DNA of 64,000 bases, taken from contig NZ_JWTA01000008.1 in NCBI RefSeq assembly GCF_000813825.1, positions 1 to 64,000 of the forward strand, in the 5' to 3' direction. This document shows positions 51,524-61,441 of this stretch, in pieces. Numbering within the stretch: the stretch's first letter is position 1; each line of letters begins with the position of its first letter. Below the pieces are notes generated by a model, which did no database searches, was not told the DNA's origin, and worked only from the letters and a program-made list of their open reading frames with translations. A program made the position numbers and the translations under genes. Source of the stretch: Chryseobacterium taiwanense (GTDB lineage Bacteria; Bacteroidota; Bacteroidia; Flavobacteriales; Weeksellaceae).

Positions 51524-51850
51524 ATGGATACTCATAAAATTATGAACACATTAAAACAAGAATGTTTTCAAAAAATTACAAACAATGGAGACTTGTTTCC
51601 TGAGGGAGCCTCGATCTATGCAAAGGAAATTGACGATAATATTTTTTTAGTACTTGTAATGGCGCAAAATGCAGATATTGAAACCATAAAGGCATTTATT
51701 GCCCAATTTGATTCTCTCGGAAGCATAGGGAAGAAAGAACCCATAAAAATGATGTTTTATCTGTCTGTAAAAGATAAAGATGATCTCCACTATTTTGAAA
51801 AGTTTATACACATATCCGAAAAAACACCTTTAAACTATGATAGAAAATGA
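51524..51850 (+). CDS. Hypothetical protein upstream of katE (1)
   Basis: A 108-residue soluble protein, not recognised. Predicted alternating alpha/beta: LKQECFQKITNNGDLFPEG, a hydrophobic strand IFLVLVMAQNA, a helix IETIKAFIAQFD, and the strand PIKMMFYLSV. The end overlaps the next gene by 14 bp, so the two are coupled. First gene of a unit leading to catalase, CinA-like, SDR, Ku and LigD genes. A stress role is inferred from that company only. Confidence 0.65.
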   Translation: MDTHKIMNTLKQECFQKITNNGDLFPEGASIYAKEIDDNIFLVLVMAQNADIETIKAFIAQFDSLGSIGKKEPIKMMFYLSVKDKDDLHYFEKFIHISEKTPLNYDRK

Positions 51851-52205
51851 TACATCAAAATTTATAGACTTATATGAGAAAAAAGAAAAATCTGAAAACG
51901 AAACGATCGTTCAGGATGGAGTAAATACCTATGGAGCAACAGCTTTTTTGGTAAAATCGTTGAACAAATTAAAAGCGAATACCCGATCTGAGCTTCTTAA
52001 AAAATTAATAGAAAAATATATTAGAGAATATCTTTTTCATATAAAAGACAATCTTCATCATGATATAGTAGAGAACGCAAGTACTCAAACACCTTTTGAT
52101 GATCCTTCCTTTACTTTATATGCAAAGACGGCCTATAATAAAGTGCTAAAAGAAGAAGAATGTCTCAACGGGTTATTGGATACTCTGAAAAGAAATGATT
52201 TTTGA
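51837..52205 (+). CDS. Hypothetical protein upstream of katE (2)
   Basis: A 122-residue soluble, mostly helical protein, not recognised. Notable stretches are NKLKANTRSELLKKLIEKYIREY and a C-terminal KEEECLNGLLDTLKRNDF. It overlaps the previous gene by 14 bp and ends 42 bp before katE. The high charge and helix content suggest a small scaffold or binding protein; no function is proposed. Confidence 0.65.
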   Translation: MIENDTSKFIDLYEKKEKSENETIVQDGVNTYGATAFLVKSLNKLKANTRSELLKKLIEKYIREYLFHIKDNLHHDIVENASTQTPFDDPSFTLYAKTAYNKVLKEEECLNGLLDTLKRNDF

Positions 52206-52247
52206 ATACATATGATGGGAGGAGTTTCTTTTCTGAAATAATTATAA

Positions 52248-54407
52248 ATGATCAATTCAAAAAATATTGATATGAAAGAAGACACACCATTAAATCAAAA
52301 ATCTGAGCAGCTAAAATTAGATACAACTTTGAATGAGAATGAAAAGTTAACCACGAATCAAGGGTTGAAGATTAATAACAATCAGGATTCTTTAAAATCT
52401 GCCGAAAGAGGGCCAACGTTACTTGAAGATTTCATTCTGAGAGAAAAGATAACGCATTTCGATCATGAAAGAATTCCCGAAAGAGTAGTCCACGCAAGAG
52501 GGTCAGGAGCGCATGGCGTTTTTAAACTCAATAAAAGCTTGGCAAAATATACAAAAGCAAGGTTCTTGGCCGAAGAAGGTACAGAAACTCCTGTTTTCGT
52601 AAGATTTTCTACCGTAGCAGGAAGTAAGGGAAGTACAGATATGGCAAGGGACGTACGCGGATTTGCGATTAAATTCTACACTGAAGAAGGAAATTATGAT
52701 CTGGTAGGGAATAATATGCCGGTATTTTTTATTCAGGATGCCATCAAATTCCCAGATCTTGTCCATGCCGTAAAGCCGGAACCTGATAATGAAATGCCGC
52801 AGGCGGCTTCTGCACACGATACATTTTGGGACTTTATATCATTAATGCCCGAAAGTATGCACATGATCATGTGGTTGATGAGTGACAGAGCAATTCCCAG
52901 AAGTTTCAGCAGAATGGAGGGTTTCGGGGTTCATTCCTTTAAATTCATCAATGAAGAAGGAAAGGTTCATTTCGTTAAATTTCATTTTAAGCCGAAATTA
53001 GGAGTTCATTCGGTAGCTTGGGACGAAGCACAGAGAATTTCAGGAGTTGATCCTGACTTTCATAAAAGAGATCTTTGGGAATCCATTGAAAAAGGAATAT
53101 TTCCTGAATGGGATTTTGGAGTACAGTTGATTCCTGAAGAAGATGAAGATACCTTTGATTTTGACCTTTTGGATCCCACGAAAATTGTACCCGAAGAACT
53201 TGTCCCGGTGGAACTTGTCGGAACGTTAACATTAAACAGAAATCCGGATAACTTTTTTGCAGAAACCGAACAGGTGGCATTTCATCCGGGACATCTCGTT
53301 CCGGGAATCGATTTTACCAATGATCCTTTGCTGCAGGGAAGATTATTCTCTTATACCGATACCCAATTGTCAAGGCTTGGATCGCCTAATTTCCATGAAA
53401 TTCCCATCAACAGATCCATCAATACCGTTCATAATAATCAGCGTGATGGTCATATGAGACAGCAGATCGTGAAAGGAAAAGTGAGCTATGAGCCCAATTC
53501 TATAGGAGGAGGTTGTCCGTTTCAGGCGATGATGAAGGAAGGAGGTTTTAGTTCACATGAAGAAAGAATTTCCGGAACAAAGATTAGAGAAAGAAGCAAA
53601 AGTTTTGTAGATCATTATTCACAGGCTAAATTATTCTATAACAGTCAGTCTACTCCTGAAAAAATACATTTGCAGAATGCGTTGATTTTTGAATTGTCAA
53701 AAGTGACGATTCCGGAAATTAGAGAAAGATTGGTTGGGCAGTTGGTTAATATAGATAAATTCTTAGCATGGAGGGTTGCAGAAAAAATTGGAGTTGAGGT
53801 CACAGAGCTGGATTTTCCTAATCAAAGTATTCCTGCAGATGGAAACAGGATTGATTTGCAGAGTGAAGAAAAAGAACCTGAAATAAAAATTTCGGAAGCT
53901 CTGAGTATGGAGAATACCGTTAAAAATACCATTCAGGGAAGGAAGATTGGGTTTATCATTGCCGCAGGTGTGGATGTAGGAGCGAGTAATGATTTAAAAA
54001 TGAAACTGGAAGGAAAAGGAGGAACGGTAGAACTGATTGCCCCGAGTTTAGCTCCTGTAAGAACTAATGATGGCTCAACTTTACTTTCGAAACATTCGTT
54101 GACAAGTACAGCAAGTGTTTGCTTTGATGCTTTATACATAGCAGGAGGAGAAGATGCAGTCAAAGAATTATTAATCCCGGAAAACAGGCATTTGGTACTG
54201 CATTTTATTAATGAAGCTTATAAACATTGTAAAGCTATCTATTTTGATGCAGGAACAGAGCCTTTGTACATGAACAGTAATGTTGGAGCAAGAGCACATG
54301 AAGATCCTGCAATCATTACAGGGGAAGATGCAGAAGGCACAGATCGATTCATACAGGCCATTGCTAACCATAGAGTTTGGGATCTGGAGCTCGATAGAAA
54401 TGCTTAG
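52248..54407 (+). CDS. katE: Large-subunit catalase HPII
   Basis: A 719-residue haem catalase with a C-terminal DJ-1/PfpI-like domain. Core motifs: FDHERIPERVVHARGSGAHG with the distal His, NMPVFFIQDAIKFPD with the conserved Asn, and RLFSYTDTQLSRLGSPNFHE with the proximal Tyr. Residues from about 560 (KIGFIIAAGVDVGASN, LYIAGGEDAVKELL) form the flavodoxin-like extra domain typical of large catalases. It removes hydrogen peroxide. An in-frame ATG at 52272 is an alternative start. It sits in one direction with DNA end-joining genes. Confidence 0.95.
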   Translation: MINSKNIDMKEDTPLNQKSEQLKLDTTLNENEKLTTNQGLKINNNQDSLKSAERGPTLLEDFILREKITHFDHERIPERVVHARGSGAHGVFKLNKSLAKYTKARFLAEEGTETPVFVRFSTVAGSKGSTDMARDVRGFAIKFYTEEGNYDLVGNNMPVFFIQDAIKFPDLVHAVKPEPDNEMPQAASAHDTFWDFISLMPESMHMIMWLMSDRAIPRSFSRMEGFGVHSFKFINEEGKVHFVKFHFKPKLGVHSVAWDEAQRISGVDPDFHKRDLWESIEKGIFPEWDFGVQLIPEEDEDTFDFDLLDPTKIVPEELVPVELVGTLTLNRNPDNFFAETEQVAFHPGHLVPGIDFTNDPLLQGRLFSYTDTQLSRLGSPNFHEIPINRSINTVHNNQRDGHMRQQIVKGKVSYEPNSIGGGCPFQAMMKEGGFSSHEERISGTKIRERSKSFVDHYSQAKLFYNSQSTPEKIHLQNALIFELSKVTIPEIRERLVGQLVNIDKFLAWRVAEKIGVEVTELDFPNQSIPADGNRIDLQSEEKEPEIKISEALSMENTVKNTIQGRKIGFIIAAGVDVGASNDLKMKLEGKGGTVELIAPSLAPVRTNDGSTLLSKHSLTSTASVCFDALYIAGGEDAVKELLIPENRHLVLHFINEAYKHCKAIYFDAGTEPLYMNSNVGARAHEDPAIITGEDAEGTDRFIQAIANHRVWDLELDRNA

Positions 54408-54468
54408 AACTCTATGATAAAATAGAAAACAATCAATCACTAAAACAATCATTTAAAAATATAATGCG

Positions 54469-55017
54469 ATGGAATTTCACAAAAATCTTCTGGAGTACAT
54501 TAGTCAGTCATTAATGACGGCAGATGAAACAATTGCGGTTGCAGAATCTGTAACCGCAGGATGTTTACAGCTGGCTTTATCTCAGATGCCTAACGCATCA
54601 TTGGTGTATAAAGGCGGAATGACAGCATATACTTTACCCATGAAAGTAAAATTACTGAATGTGGATAAAGAAGAAGCGGAAGCATGCGACTGTGTTTCGG
54701 AAAATATTGTGGAAACGATGGCTTTGAATGTTGCAAAACTCTACGAAGCAGACTGGTCAATTGCAACAACAGGATATTGTACTCCTATTAGAAATTCATC
54801 ATACAAAATATTTGCATTCTTTTCATTCTCTTACAAAGGCGAAATTATTTACACAAACACACTTGAACTGCACCCCAAAACACAAGCTCTGAATGCCCAA
54901 TTATATTACACTGAGTTCATTTTGGGGTGTTTTAAAGCAGAAATGAATAAAAATGCTGAAGCCAGAGCAAATTTAGAATTGAAAAAAAGTAAAGATGAAA
55001 GAATTAAAGTTAGCTGA
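54469..55017 (+). CDS. CinA C-terminal-domain family protein
   Basis: A 182-residue single-domain protein of the CinA/PncC nicotinamide-nucleotide amidase family: AVAESVTAGCLQLALS, YKGGMTAYTLPMKVKLLNV, and DWSIATTGYCTP. In active PncC enzymes the last motif is TGIAGP; the change to TGYCTP and the lysine-rich C-terminal tail make activity uncertain. It overlaps the following SDR gene by 23 bp. Confidence 0.85.
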   Translation: MEFHKNLLEYISQSLMTADETIAVAESVTAGCLQLALSQMPNASLVYKGGMTAYTLPMKVKLLNVDKEEAEACDCVSENIVETMALNVAKLYEADWSIATTGYCTPIRNSSYKIFAFFSFSYKGEIIYTNTLELHPKTQALNAQLYYTEFILGCFKAEMNKNAEARANLELKKSKDERIKVS

Positions 55018-55747
55018 AAAATCAGTTCTCATTACAGGAGCAGATAGTGGGATTGGTAAAGCGGTAGCATTACTTATTGCAAAAGAAGGAGCCGATGTAG
55101 CCATCATTTATCACGAAGATGATGAAGGAGCCGAAAAAACGAAAAGCGAGATTGAAGCGTTGGGAAGAAAATGTCTGCTTTTTTCAGGGGATATTAATGA
55201 TTATGAATTTTGTGAAAATACAGTCAGGGAACTCATATCACAATGGAATAAAATTAACATCCTTATCAATAATGCAGGAACCCAGTTTCCGGCAGAGCAG
55301 ATTCAGGATTTGGAAGAAGAAAATATCAGGAAAACGTTTGATACCAATATCATTGGAATGATTTTACTGACCAAAGTAGTATTTCCCTATTTAAAAGAAG
55401 GTGATTGTATCATCAATACAACTTCCGCCGTCGCTTATCAGGGACATCCCGAATTGTTGGATTATGCAGCAACAAAAGGAGCTATTGTTTCTTTTACCCG
55501 TTCCTTAGCATTGCAGGCAAAACCCAAAGGAATAAGAATAAATGCAGTGGCTCCGGGACCAGTAGCAACACCTCTTACAAAAGAAACTTTTGATGAAAAA
55601 GAGGAAGACCTCCGAAAACCTCCTTTGGAGAGAAATGCCACACCCGAAGAAGTTGCAGAAAGCTTTTTGTTTCTGGCATCCGAAGCAGCGGCTCAGATTA
55701 CGGGACAGGTTCTCCATCCCAATGGAGGATTGATTATCAACGGATAA
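54995..55747 (+). CDS. SDR family oxidoreductase
   Basis: A 250-residue short-chain dehydrogenase: ITGADSGIGKAVALLIAKEG cofactor loop, NNAGTQFPAEQ, TTSAVA with the catalytic Ser, YAATKGAIVSF, and the C-terminal TGQVLHPNGGLIING. A close paralogue of the SDR at 47511, without its N-terminal extension. The start lies inside the CinA-like gene; the first residues MKELKLAEKSVL lead directly into the fold, so the overlap is real. Part of the katE-NHEJ run. Confidence 0.9.
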   Translation: MKELKLAEKSVLITGADSGIGKAVALLIAKEGADVAIIYHEDDEGAEKTKSEIEALGRKCLLFSGDINDYEFCENTVRELISQWNKINILINNAGTQFPAEQIQDLEEENIRKTFDTNIIGMILLTKVVFPYLKEGDCIINTTSAVAYQGHPELLDYAATKGAIVSFTRSLALQAKPKGIRINAVAPGPVATPLTKETFDEKEEDLRKPPLERNATPEEVAESFLFLASEAAAQITGQVLHPNGGLIING

Positions 55748-55820
55748 GTTAACCCAAGAACAGAGAAAACTCTAAAGAAGTTAATATATAAGCCTTATCA
55801 TCAGATTTAAAATTGATCAC

Positions 55821-56435
55821 ATGAAACCTAAAGAACTTTTCGGAGTACCGATTCAAAAGAAAGGAAGCTATCATGATACGGAAGCTAAGAAAAACTATGC
55901 AAATCCGGCAGATGTACATGAAGGATTTAACACTCTGAAAGAAAGATTCATGTTGATTAATAACTGGAAAAGTTATTGTGGAGAGGGATTTGCGGATTTT
56001 AAACTTTTCGATTCGCAAGGGAAAACGGTAGAGCGGTTTCCTGTGATTGGCGATTATATACGAATAGACATTCCTGGGCCGGGAACTGTTGAAGCCAAAG
56101 GTTACGATTGGGTAGAAGTAATCGATTTGTTTGAAGAGCAAACCCATGGAATTTGCCTTGATTTTTTGATGATGACCTGCAGACCATCGAAAAATCCTCA
56201 GGATAAAACCTCACAACATATTGTACATTTCTATTCTGATCATGCTACTTCTACCTTTGGAATCTTTAAAGGAAGAGACTTTATTGAGGCAGGAATATAC
56301 GGAAGAAATGAAACCCCGAATATGGATGCAGAGTTCATAGATAAAGCCAGAAACCTGCTAATCGCAGCAGGCGGAATGATTGGGATTTCAAAAATTCAGT
56401 GGAAAACACTGGTGAATGGTTTTCTGGATTTTTAA
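55821..56435 (+). CDS. Hypothetical protein between SDR and ku
   Basis: A 204-residue soluble protein, not recognised. It holds a strand-rich centre (RFPVIGDYIRIDIPGPGTVEAK, YDWVEVIDLFEEQTHGICLDF), conserved-looking MTCRPS and HFYSDHATSTFGIFKGRDFI segments, and a helical C-terminus. The latter half has the feel of a small ligand-binding alpha/beta barrel. It lies 73 bp after the SDR gene and 88 bp before ku, in the same direction. The name of any activity would be a guess. Confidence 0.65.
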   Translation: MKPKELFGVPIQKKGSYHDTEAKKNYANPADVHEGFNTLKERFMLINNWKSYCGEGFADFKLFDSQGKTVERFPVIGDYIRIDIPGPGTVEAKGYDWVEVIDLFEEQTHGICLDFLMMTCRPSKNPQDKTSQHIVHFYSDHATSTFGIFKGRDFIEAGIYGRNETPNMDAEFIDKARNLLIAAGGMIGISKIQWKTLVNGFLDF

Positions 56436-56523
56436 CTGGCTCAAAAGATTTGATAGATTCAAAAAATACTGTCCGATTCAATTTGGAAAGGGTTTTGTAC
56501 TCTAACCTATAAAAATAAAAAAT

Positions 56524-57303
56524 ATGAGAGCGATCTGGAATGGAGCCATAGGTTTTGGATTGGTAAACATACCGATCAAGCTGTACTCGGCCAGTGAATC
56601 GAGTACTTTAGATCTGGATATGCTGGACAAAAAAGATCTCAGCAATATCAAATACAAAAGGGTAAATGAAAATACCAACAAAGAAGTAGCCTGGGAAAAT
56701 ATTGTAAAAGGCTACAAAATAGAAGACAAATATATTGTTTTGGAGGATGAAGATTTTCAGGCGGTAAGTCCTGAAAAATCAAAAATTCTCAGCATTTTGC
56801 AATTTGTAAAAGAAGAGGAAATAGATCCCGCACTTTTTGAAACTCCTTATTTTTTAGAACCTCAAAAAAATGGTGAAGCAGCTTATAAATTACTGCTGAA
56901 AGCTCTTATGAAAACCAAAATGGCAGGAATAGGCTCTTTTATTCTAAGAGAAAGAGAAATTCTTTGCATGATCCGCCCTTATCAGGATGAAATTCTCATG
57001 GTAAACAGGATGAGGTATCCTGAAGAGATGAGAACGTATGAAGACCTGAAAATTCCGTCAGGAAAGGCTCCGAAAGCGGAAGAGCTCAAAATGGCGGAAA
57101 CATTGATTAAATCTTTAGCAGAGACTTTTGATCCTTCAAAGTATAAAGATACCTACAATGAAGACCTTCTGAAAATTATAAAGCAGAAGGCAAAAGGTAA
57201 AAGAACAAAAACTAAAGAAACAAAAGAACCGGCAGGAAAAGCGACTGATCTTATGGCTATGCTGAAAGCAAGTCTCGAGTCAGGAAAAAGAAAAGCAGGA
57301 TAA
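56524..57303 (+). CDS. ku: Non-homologous end-joining protein Ku
   Basis: A 259-residue bacterial Ku. MRAIWNGAIGFGLVNIPIKLYSA is the hallmark N-terminus; IKYKRVNENTNKEVAWENIVKGY and the GSFILREREIL strand belong to the DNA-encircling ring, and a lysine-rich C-terminus follows. The homodimer binds double-strand ends and recruits LigD, whose gene follows after 46 bp. Complete. Confidence 0.95.
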   Translation: MRAIWNGAIGFGLVNIPIKLYSASESSTLDLDMLDKKDLSNIKYKRVNENTNKEVAWENIVKGYKIEDKYIVLEDEDFQAVSPEKSKILSILQFVKEEEIDPALFETPYFLEPQKNGEAAYKLLLKALMKTKMAGIGSFILREREILCMIRPYQDEILMVNRMRYPEEMRTYEDLKIPSGKAPKAEELKMAETLIKSLAETFDPSKYKDTYNEDLLKIIKQKAKGKRTKTKETKEPAGKATDLMAMLKASLESGKRKAG

Positions 57304-57349
57304 GACTTTCATCAGATAATTTTTTCGTTCCACTTAAAATTTTTGTAAG

Positions 57350-59899
57350 ATGCCATTAGAAGAATATCATAAAAAGAGAGACTTTAAGGCAACTTCCGAA
57401 CCGGAGGGCAAAGAAAAACAAAGTAAAGCAAAACTGAGATTTGTGATTCAGCGTCATGCGGCAACACGGTTACATTACGATTTTCGTCTGGAAATGGAAG
57501 GAGTGCTTAAAAGTTGGGCAGTTCCCAAGGGGCCTTCTCTTAATCCTGTAGATAAAAGACTGGCAATGATGGTAGAAGATCATCCTTATGAATATCGGAC
57601 TTTTGAAGGAAGCATTCCCAAAGGAAATTACGGAGCTGGAGAAGTTGAGATCTGGGATGAAGGAATCTATGAGCCTTTAGAAAAAATAGAAGGAAAAAGT
57701 GATGACCTGATCATGCGTGCGGAACTGCATAAGCAATCTCTTAAATTTATTTTGCATGGTAAAAAACTGAAAGGTGAGTTTGCGTTGGTAAAAATCAAAA
57801 ACTCGACGGAGGAAAATGCATGGCTTCTTATCAAGCATAAAGACCGTTATGCGGTTGAAGAGGATTATGATGCCGAAGAGCATACCTCAAAAAAATCTAA
57901 AGTCACGGCTTATCTTCAGGAGAAAAGCAGTAAAAAAAAAAATGATACCGCCGAAAGCCTAAAACATTATAAAAATTACGCTCCGGCACTTTCCAGAGAG
58001 AAAAAATTGTCTGATTTCATCAAACCTATGCTCTGTAAAACAAGCGAAAAACCTTTTGATGACAAAGATTGGGCGTTTGAAATAAAATGGGATGGGTACA
58101 GAGCAATCGCCGATACAAGAAACAGTGAAATCCGTCTGTATTCCAGAAACGGACTGGATTTTTCAAAATCATTCAAAAAAGTAGCCGATGCACTCAAAAT
58201 TCAGGAGCATGAAATGGTTCTGGATGGTGAAATTGTTGCCTATGACGATAAAGGAAAGCCTAATTTTCAGTGGCTACAGAGAATCGCAGAACAAAATACC
58301 GACTTGGTTTTGATCTATCAGGTTTTTGATGTGCTCTGGCTGAACGGATATTCTACGGAAAATCTTTCTTATCTACAACGGAAAGAATTGTTGAAAGAGG
58401 CTTTGATTGAAAATGAAATCATCAAATATCACGACCATATTCTTCAAAACGGAAAAGATTTCTTTCATGCTGCCCAAGATATGGGGTTAGAAGGAATTAT
58501 TGCCAAAAAAACAGAAAGCGAATATAAAGAAAATACCAGAAGCTCTGAATGGCTGAAAATAAAGATCCATAAAACTGATGAAGCACTGATGTGTGGATTT
58601 ACTGCACCGAAAGGATCAAGAAAACAGTTCGGATCGCTTATTTTAGGGAAATACCTGAATGGAGAATTGGTGTTTTGCGGACATACCGGAACAGGATTTA
58701 CAGATCAAAGTCTTAAAGAAATTCACCAAAAGATGCAGCTACTGATTGTGAAGCAATCCGCATTCAAAATAACCCCGAAAACCAATTCCAAAGCTACATG
58801 GATTAAACCAGAATTAGTAGCTGAAATAAAATTTACGGAGCTTACAAAAGATCATATCTACCGACATCCTGTTTTTTTACGACTGAGAGAAGACATAGAT
58901 GAAACAGATGTGAAATTTGATACTGATTCACTTGAAAAACAGCCGAATATGAAAGCTAAAACCCCTGCAAAAAAAGTCACTGATACAGATAAAGTTAAGA
59001 AAATAGGAAAGCAGCAGGTTACGCTTACCAATCAGAATAAGCTGTATTTTCCGGCAGATGGTATTACAAAAGGAGAGGTTGTAGACTATTATCAGAGCAT
59101 TTCCAAATTTATTTTGCCCCATTTGAAAAACCGTCCGCAATCTCTCAACCGTTTTCCGAATGGGATCGAAGGATTGAACTTTTATCAGAAAGATGCCGAT
59201 GAGCATACCCCGGACTGGGTGACTTTACAAAAAATCTTTTCTGAAAGTAATGATAAATACATCAATTACATTATTTGTAATGATAAGGAAACCTTAGCAT
59301 ATCTGAACAATTTAGGCTGTATAGAACTGAACGTCTGGACAAGCCGTATCCCTAAAGCCGATTTTCCTGATTATTTGGTATTGGATCTTGATCCTTCTGA
59401 GAAAAATACATTTGAAGAAGTGATAGAAACTGCATTAGCGGTTAAGGAGGTTTTAGCTATTGCAAAAATTATGGGATATCCGAAAACATCAGGCAGTTCT
59501 GGTATTCATGTGTATATTCCGATGGGAGGAAAATACAGTTATGATCAGGTGAAGGATTTTGGACATGTTCTCATGCAGTTGGTTCATCAGGAATTACCGG
59601 AGCTTACCACCCTGGAAAGAAGCCTTCAAAAAAGAGATAAAAATAAAATCTATCTCGATTATTTGCAGAATAGACGAGCACAAACACTGGCAAGTGTATA
59701 TAGTATACGGCCAAAACCCGGAGCACCGGTTTCTGCACCATTAGAATGGACTGAAGTAAAAAAAGGTCTTCATCCTACTGATTTTACCATCAGGAATATG
59801 GCAGAACGTTTGCAGGAAAAAGGAGATTTGTTCAAACCTGTTTTAGGAAAAGGAATTGATCTGATAAAAGCTATAACTGCTTTAGAAAATGTAAAATAA
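57350..59899 (+). CDS. ligD: Multifunctional ATP-dependent DNA ligase LigD
   Basis: An 849-residue end-joining enzyme in the order phosphoesterase, ligase, polymerase. The PE domain has FVIQRHAATRLHYDFRLEM, GSIPKGNYGAGEVEIWD (residues 25-190). The ligase domain has the adenylation Lys in EIKWDGYRAIA (about residue 245), LDGEIVAYD, EGIIAKK and WLKIK. The primase-type polymerase domain begins near residue 560 (VTLTNQNKLYFP) and contains LVLDLDPSE and TSGSSGIHVYIPMG. Together with Ku it repairs double-strand breaks by end joining. It ends the run begun at katE; a terminator follows. Confidence 0.95.
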   Translation: MPLEEYHKKRDFKATSEPEGKEKQSKAKLRFVIQRHAATRLHYDFRLEMEGVLKSWAVPKGPSLNPVDKRLAMMVEDHPYEYRTFEGSIPKGNYGAGEVEIWDEGIYEPLEKIEGKSDDLIMRAELHKQSLKFILHGKKLKGEFALVKIKNSTEENAWLLIKHKDRYAVEEDYDAEEHTSKKSKVTAYLQEKSSKKKNDTAESLKHYKNYAPALSREKKLSDFIKPMLCKTSEKPFDDKDWAFEIKWDGYRAIADTRNSEIRLYSRNGLDFSKSFKKVADALKIQEHEMVLDGEIVAYDDKGKPNFQWLQRIAEQNTDLVLIYQVFDVLWLNGYSTENLSYLQRKELLKEALIENEIIKYHDHILQNGKDFFHAAQDMGLEGIIAKKTESEYKENTRSSEWLKIKIHKTDEALMCGFTAPKGSRKQFGSLILGKYLNGELVFCGHTGTGFTDQSLKEIHQKMQLLIVKQSAFKITPKTNSKATWIKPELVAEIKFTELTKDHIYRHPVFLRLREDIDETDVKFDTDSLEKQPNMKAKTPAKKVTDTDKVKKIGKQQVTLTNQNKLYFPADGITKGEVVDYYQSISKFILPHLKNRPQSLNRFPNGIEGLNFYQKDADEHTPDWVTLQKIFSESNDKYINYIICNDKETLAYLNNLGCIELNVWTSRIPKADFPDYLVLDLDPSEKNTFEEVIETALAVKEVLAIAKIMGYPKTSGSSGIHVYIPMGGKYSYDQVKDFGHVLMQLVHQELPELTTLERSLQKRDKNKIYLDYLQNRRAQTLASVYSIRPKPGAPVSAPLEWTEVKKGLHPTDFTIRNMAERLQEKGDLFKPVLGKGIDLIKAITALENVK

Positions 59900-59930
59900 A
59901 TACTCAATCCTACCAATTGAGAGTATTTTT
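59899..59930 (+). terminator. Terminator after ligD
   Basis: An inverted repeat AATACTC-AAT with ATTGAGAGTATT (two-base bulge), then five T, overlapping the ligD stop region. Confidence 0.65.
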
Positions 59931-60017
59931 AGAATTATTGGTTAGTTAATTAACATTGCTGTTCCCTCTGACTTTGTTCATTAATATAAAGTACTATAAC
60001 TTAAAATTCATTGCCAT

Positions 60018-61280
60018 ATGAAAAAGCACATTGTCATAGTAGGTGGAGGGTTTGCAGGGATTAATCTTATAAAATCTTTGGTAAATGACGATAGATTTAT
60101 AATAACACTCGTAGATAAAAATAATTACCATTTTTTTCCACCATTGATCTACCAGGTTGCCACTTCTTTTATTGAAGCTTCCAATATCAGTTATCCGTTC
60201 AGAAAGTTATTTTCAAACTATAAAAATGTAAGGTTTTATATGGGAAGTTTAATTAGGGTGATCCCTGAAAAGAAAACCATAGAAACCGAGAATGGAGAAA
60301 TTCAGTATGATGAACTTGTTTTGGCGCTGGGTACGGAATCGAACTTCTTTGGAATGGAGAATGTACAGAAATGTGCCCTGCCTATGAAAACAATTGATGA
60401 AGCACTCTATGTAAGAAATTATATGCTTTTGACAATGGAAGAAGCGGCAAGAAATGATAAAGTAAAAGAATCTCAAAAATTACAGAATATCGTGATTGCA
60501 GGAGGCGGTCCTACAGGAGTGGAACTGGCAGGAATGATTGCCGAAATGGGGCAATATATTGCTGCTAAAGAATATCCTGAAATTAATCGGAGCTTCATGC
60601 ATATTTATCTTATTGATGCGCTTCCTGCTTTACTCTCCCCAATGAGTAAGATGGCTCAGAAAGCGGCATATACCAAATTGGAAAAACTGGGTGTTAAAAT
60701 CATTTTAAACGTTGCGGTAAAAGATTATATTGATTCAAAAGTTATCTTGGCAGACGGAAAATCTATTGAAACGGAAACGTTGATCTGGACCTCGGGAGTG
60801 ATTGGTCGGGAAGTAAAAGGTTTACCGCAGGAAAGTATCGGAAAAGGACGAAGAATTTTGGTTGATGCATATAATAAGGTTCAGGGAATTGATCATGTAT
60901 ATGCATTGGGAGATATTTGTTTGCAAATGACAGAAGAAAAATACCCTAACGGCCACCCTCAATTGGCTCAGGTTGCCATTCAGCAGGGAAGAAATTTAGG
61001 AAAGAATTTAAAAAGGATTGAAGATGAGAAAGTCTTAACCCCCTTTATGTATAACGATAAAGGAACGATGGCAATCATTTCAAAATTCAACGCAGTGGTA
61101 GATATTCCCGGATTTTCTTTTAAAGGATTTACAGCTTGGCTTACTTGGTTGTTTATTCATATTATTCCCTTGGTGGGCTTTCGAAATAAACTCCGATTGG
61201 CTTTGGATTGGTTAAGATTATTTATTACTAATAATCCTTCTATCAGACTAATCCTTCGACCCAAAAAAAATAATGTGTAG
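60018..61280 (+). CDS. Type II NADH dehydrogenase (NDH-2)
   Basis: A 420-residue FAD enzyme passing electrons from NADH to quinone without proton pumping. The first Rossmann motif is IVIVGGGFAGINL (FAD), the second IVIAGGGPTGVELAG (NADH, near residue 160). VYALGDI binds the flavin ring side. The C-terminus has hydrophobic, basic-flanked helices (FKGFTAWLTWLFIHIIPLVG) for membrane attachment. It is alone on the plus strand and is followed by the duplicated regulatory modules. Confidence 0.92.
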   Translation: MKKHIVIVGGGFAGINLIKSLVNDDRFIITLVDKNNYHFFPPLIYQVATSFIEASNISYPFRKLFSNYKNVRFYMGSLIRVIPEKKTIETENGEIQYDELVLALGTESNFFGMENVQKCALPMKTIDEALYVRNYMLLTMEEAARNDKVKESQKLQNIVIAGGGPTGVELAGMIAEMGQYIAAKEYPEINRSFMHIYLIDALPALLSPMSKMAQKAAYTKLEKLGVKIILNVAVKDYIDSKVILADGKSIETETLIWTSGVIGREVKGLPQESIGKGRRILVDAYNKVQGIDHVYALGDICLQMTEEKYPNGHPQLAQVAIQQGRNLGKNLKRIEDEKVLTPFMYNDKGTMAIISKFNAVVDIPGFSFKGFTAWLTWLFIHIIPLVGFRNKLRLALDWLRLFITNNPSIRLILRPKKNNV

Positions 61281-61306
61281 AATATAAAACACTAGTATAA
61301 TAAAAA

Positions 61307-61325
61307 TCCCCTCGAAAGAGGGGAA
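61307..61325. repeat. GC hairpin of regulatory module 1
   Basis: TCCCCTC-GAAA-GAGGGGA, a perfect 7-bp stem with a GNRA loop. It lies 65 bp before the Crp box at 61391. An equivalent hairpin occurs at the same spacing in module 2. Confidence 0.7.
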
Positions 61326-61390
61326 AATAATAATGATAGACTAGATATGCATGATATTAGTATAAATGTAAAACAAAATATAATCATTAC

Positions 61391-61436
61391 ATATGATTCA
61401 GATCATAAGATGTAAGATCAAGGATATATACCTTTG
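61391..61436 (+). promoter_or_regulatory. Crp/Fnr box promoter 4 (small RNA)
   Basis: ATATGA-N6-TCATAA at 61391-61408 and -7 box TACCTTTG at 61429-61436, 20 bp apart. No reading frame follows before a terminator at 61481. Confidence 0.8.
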
Positions 61437-61441
61437 AAAAA

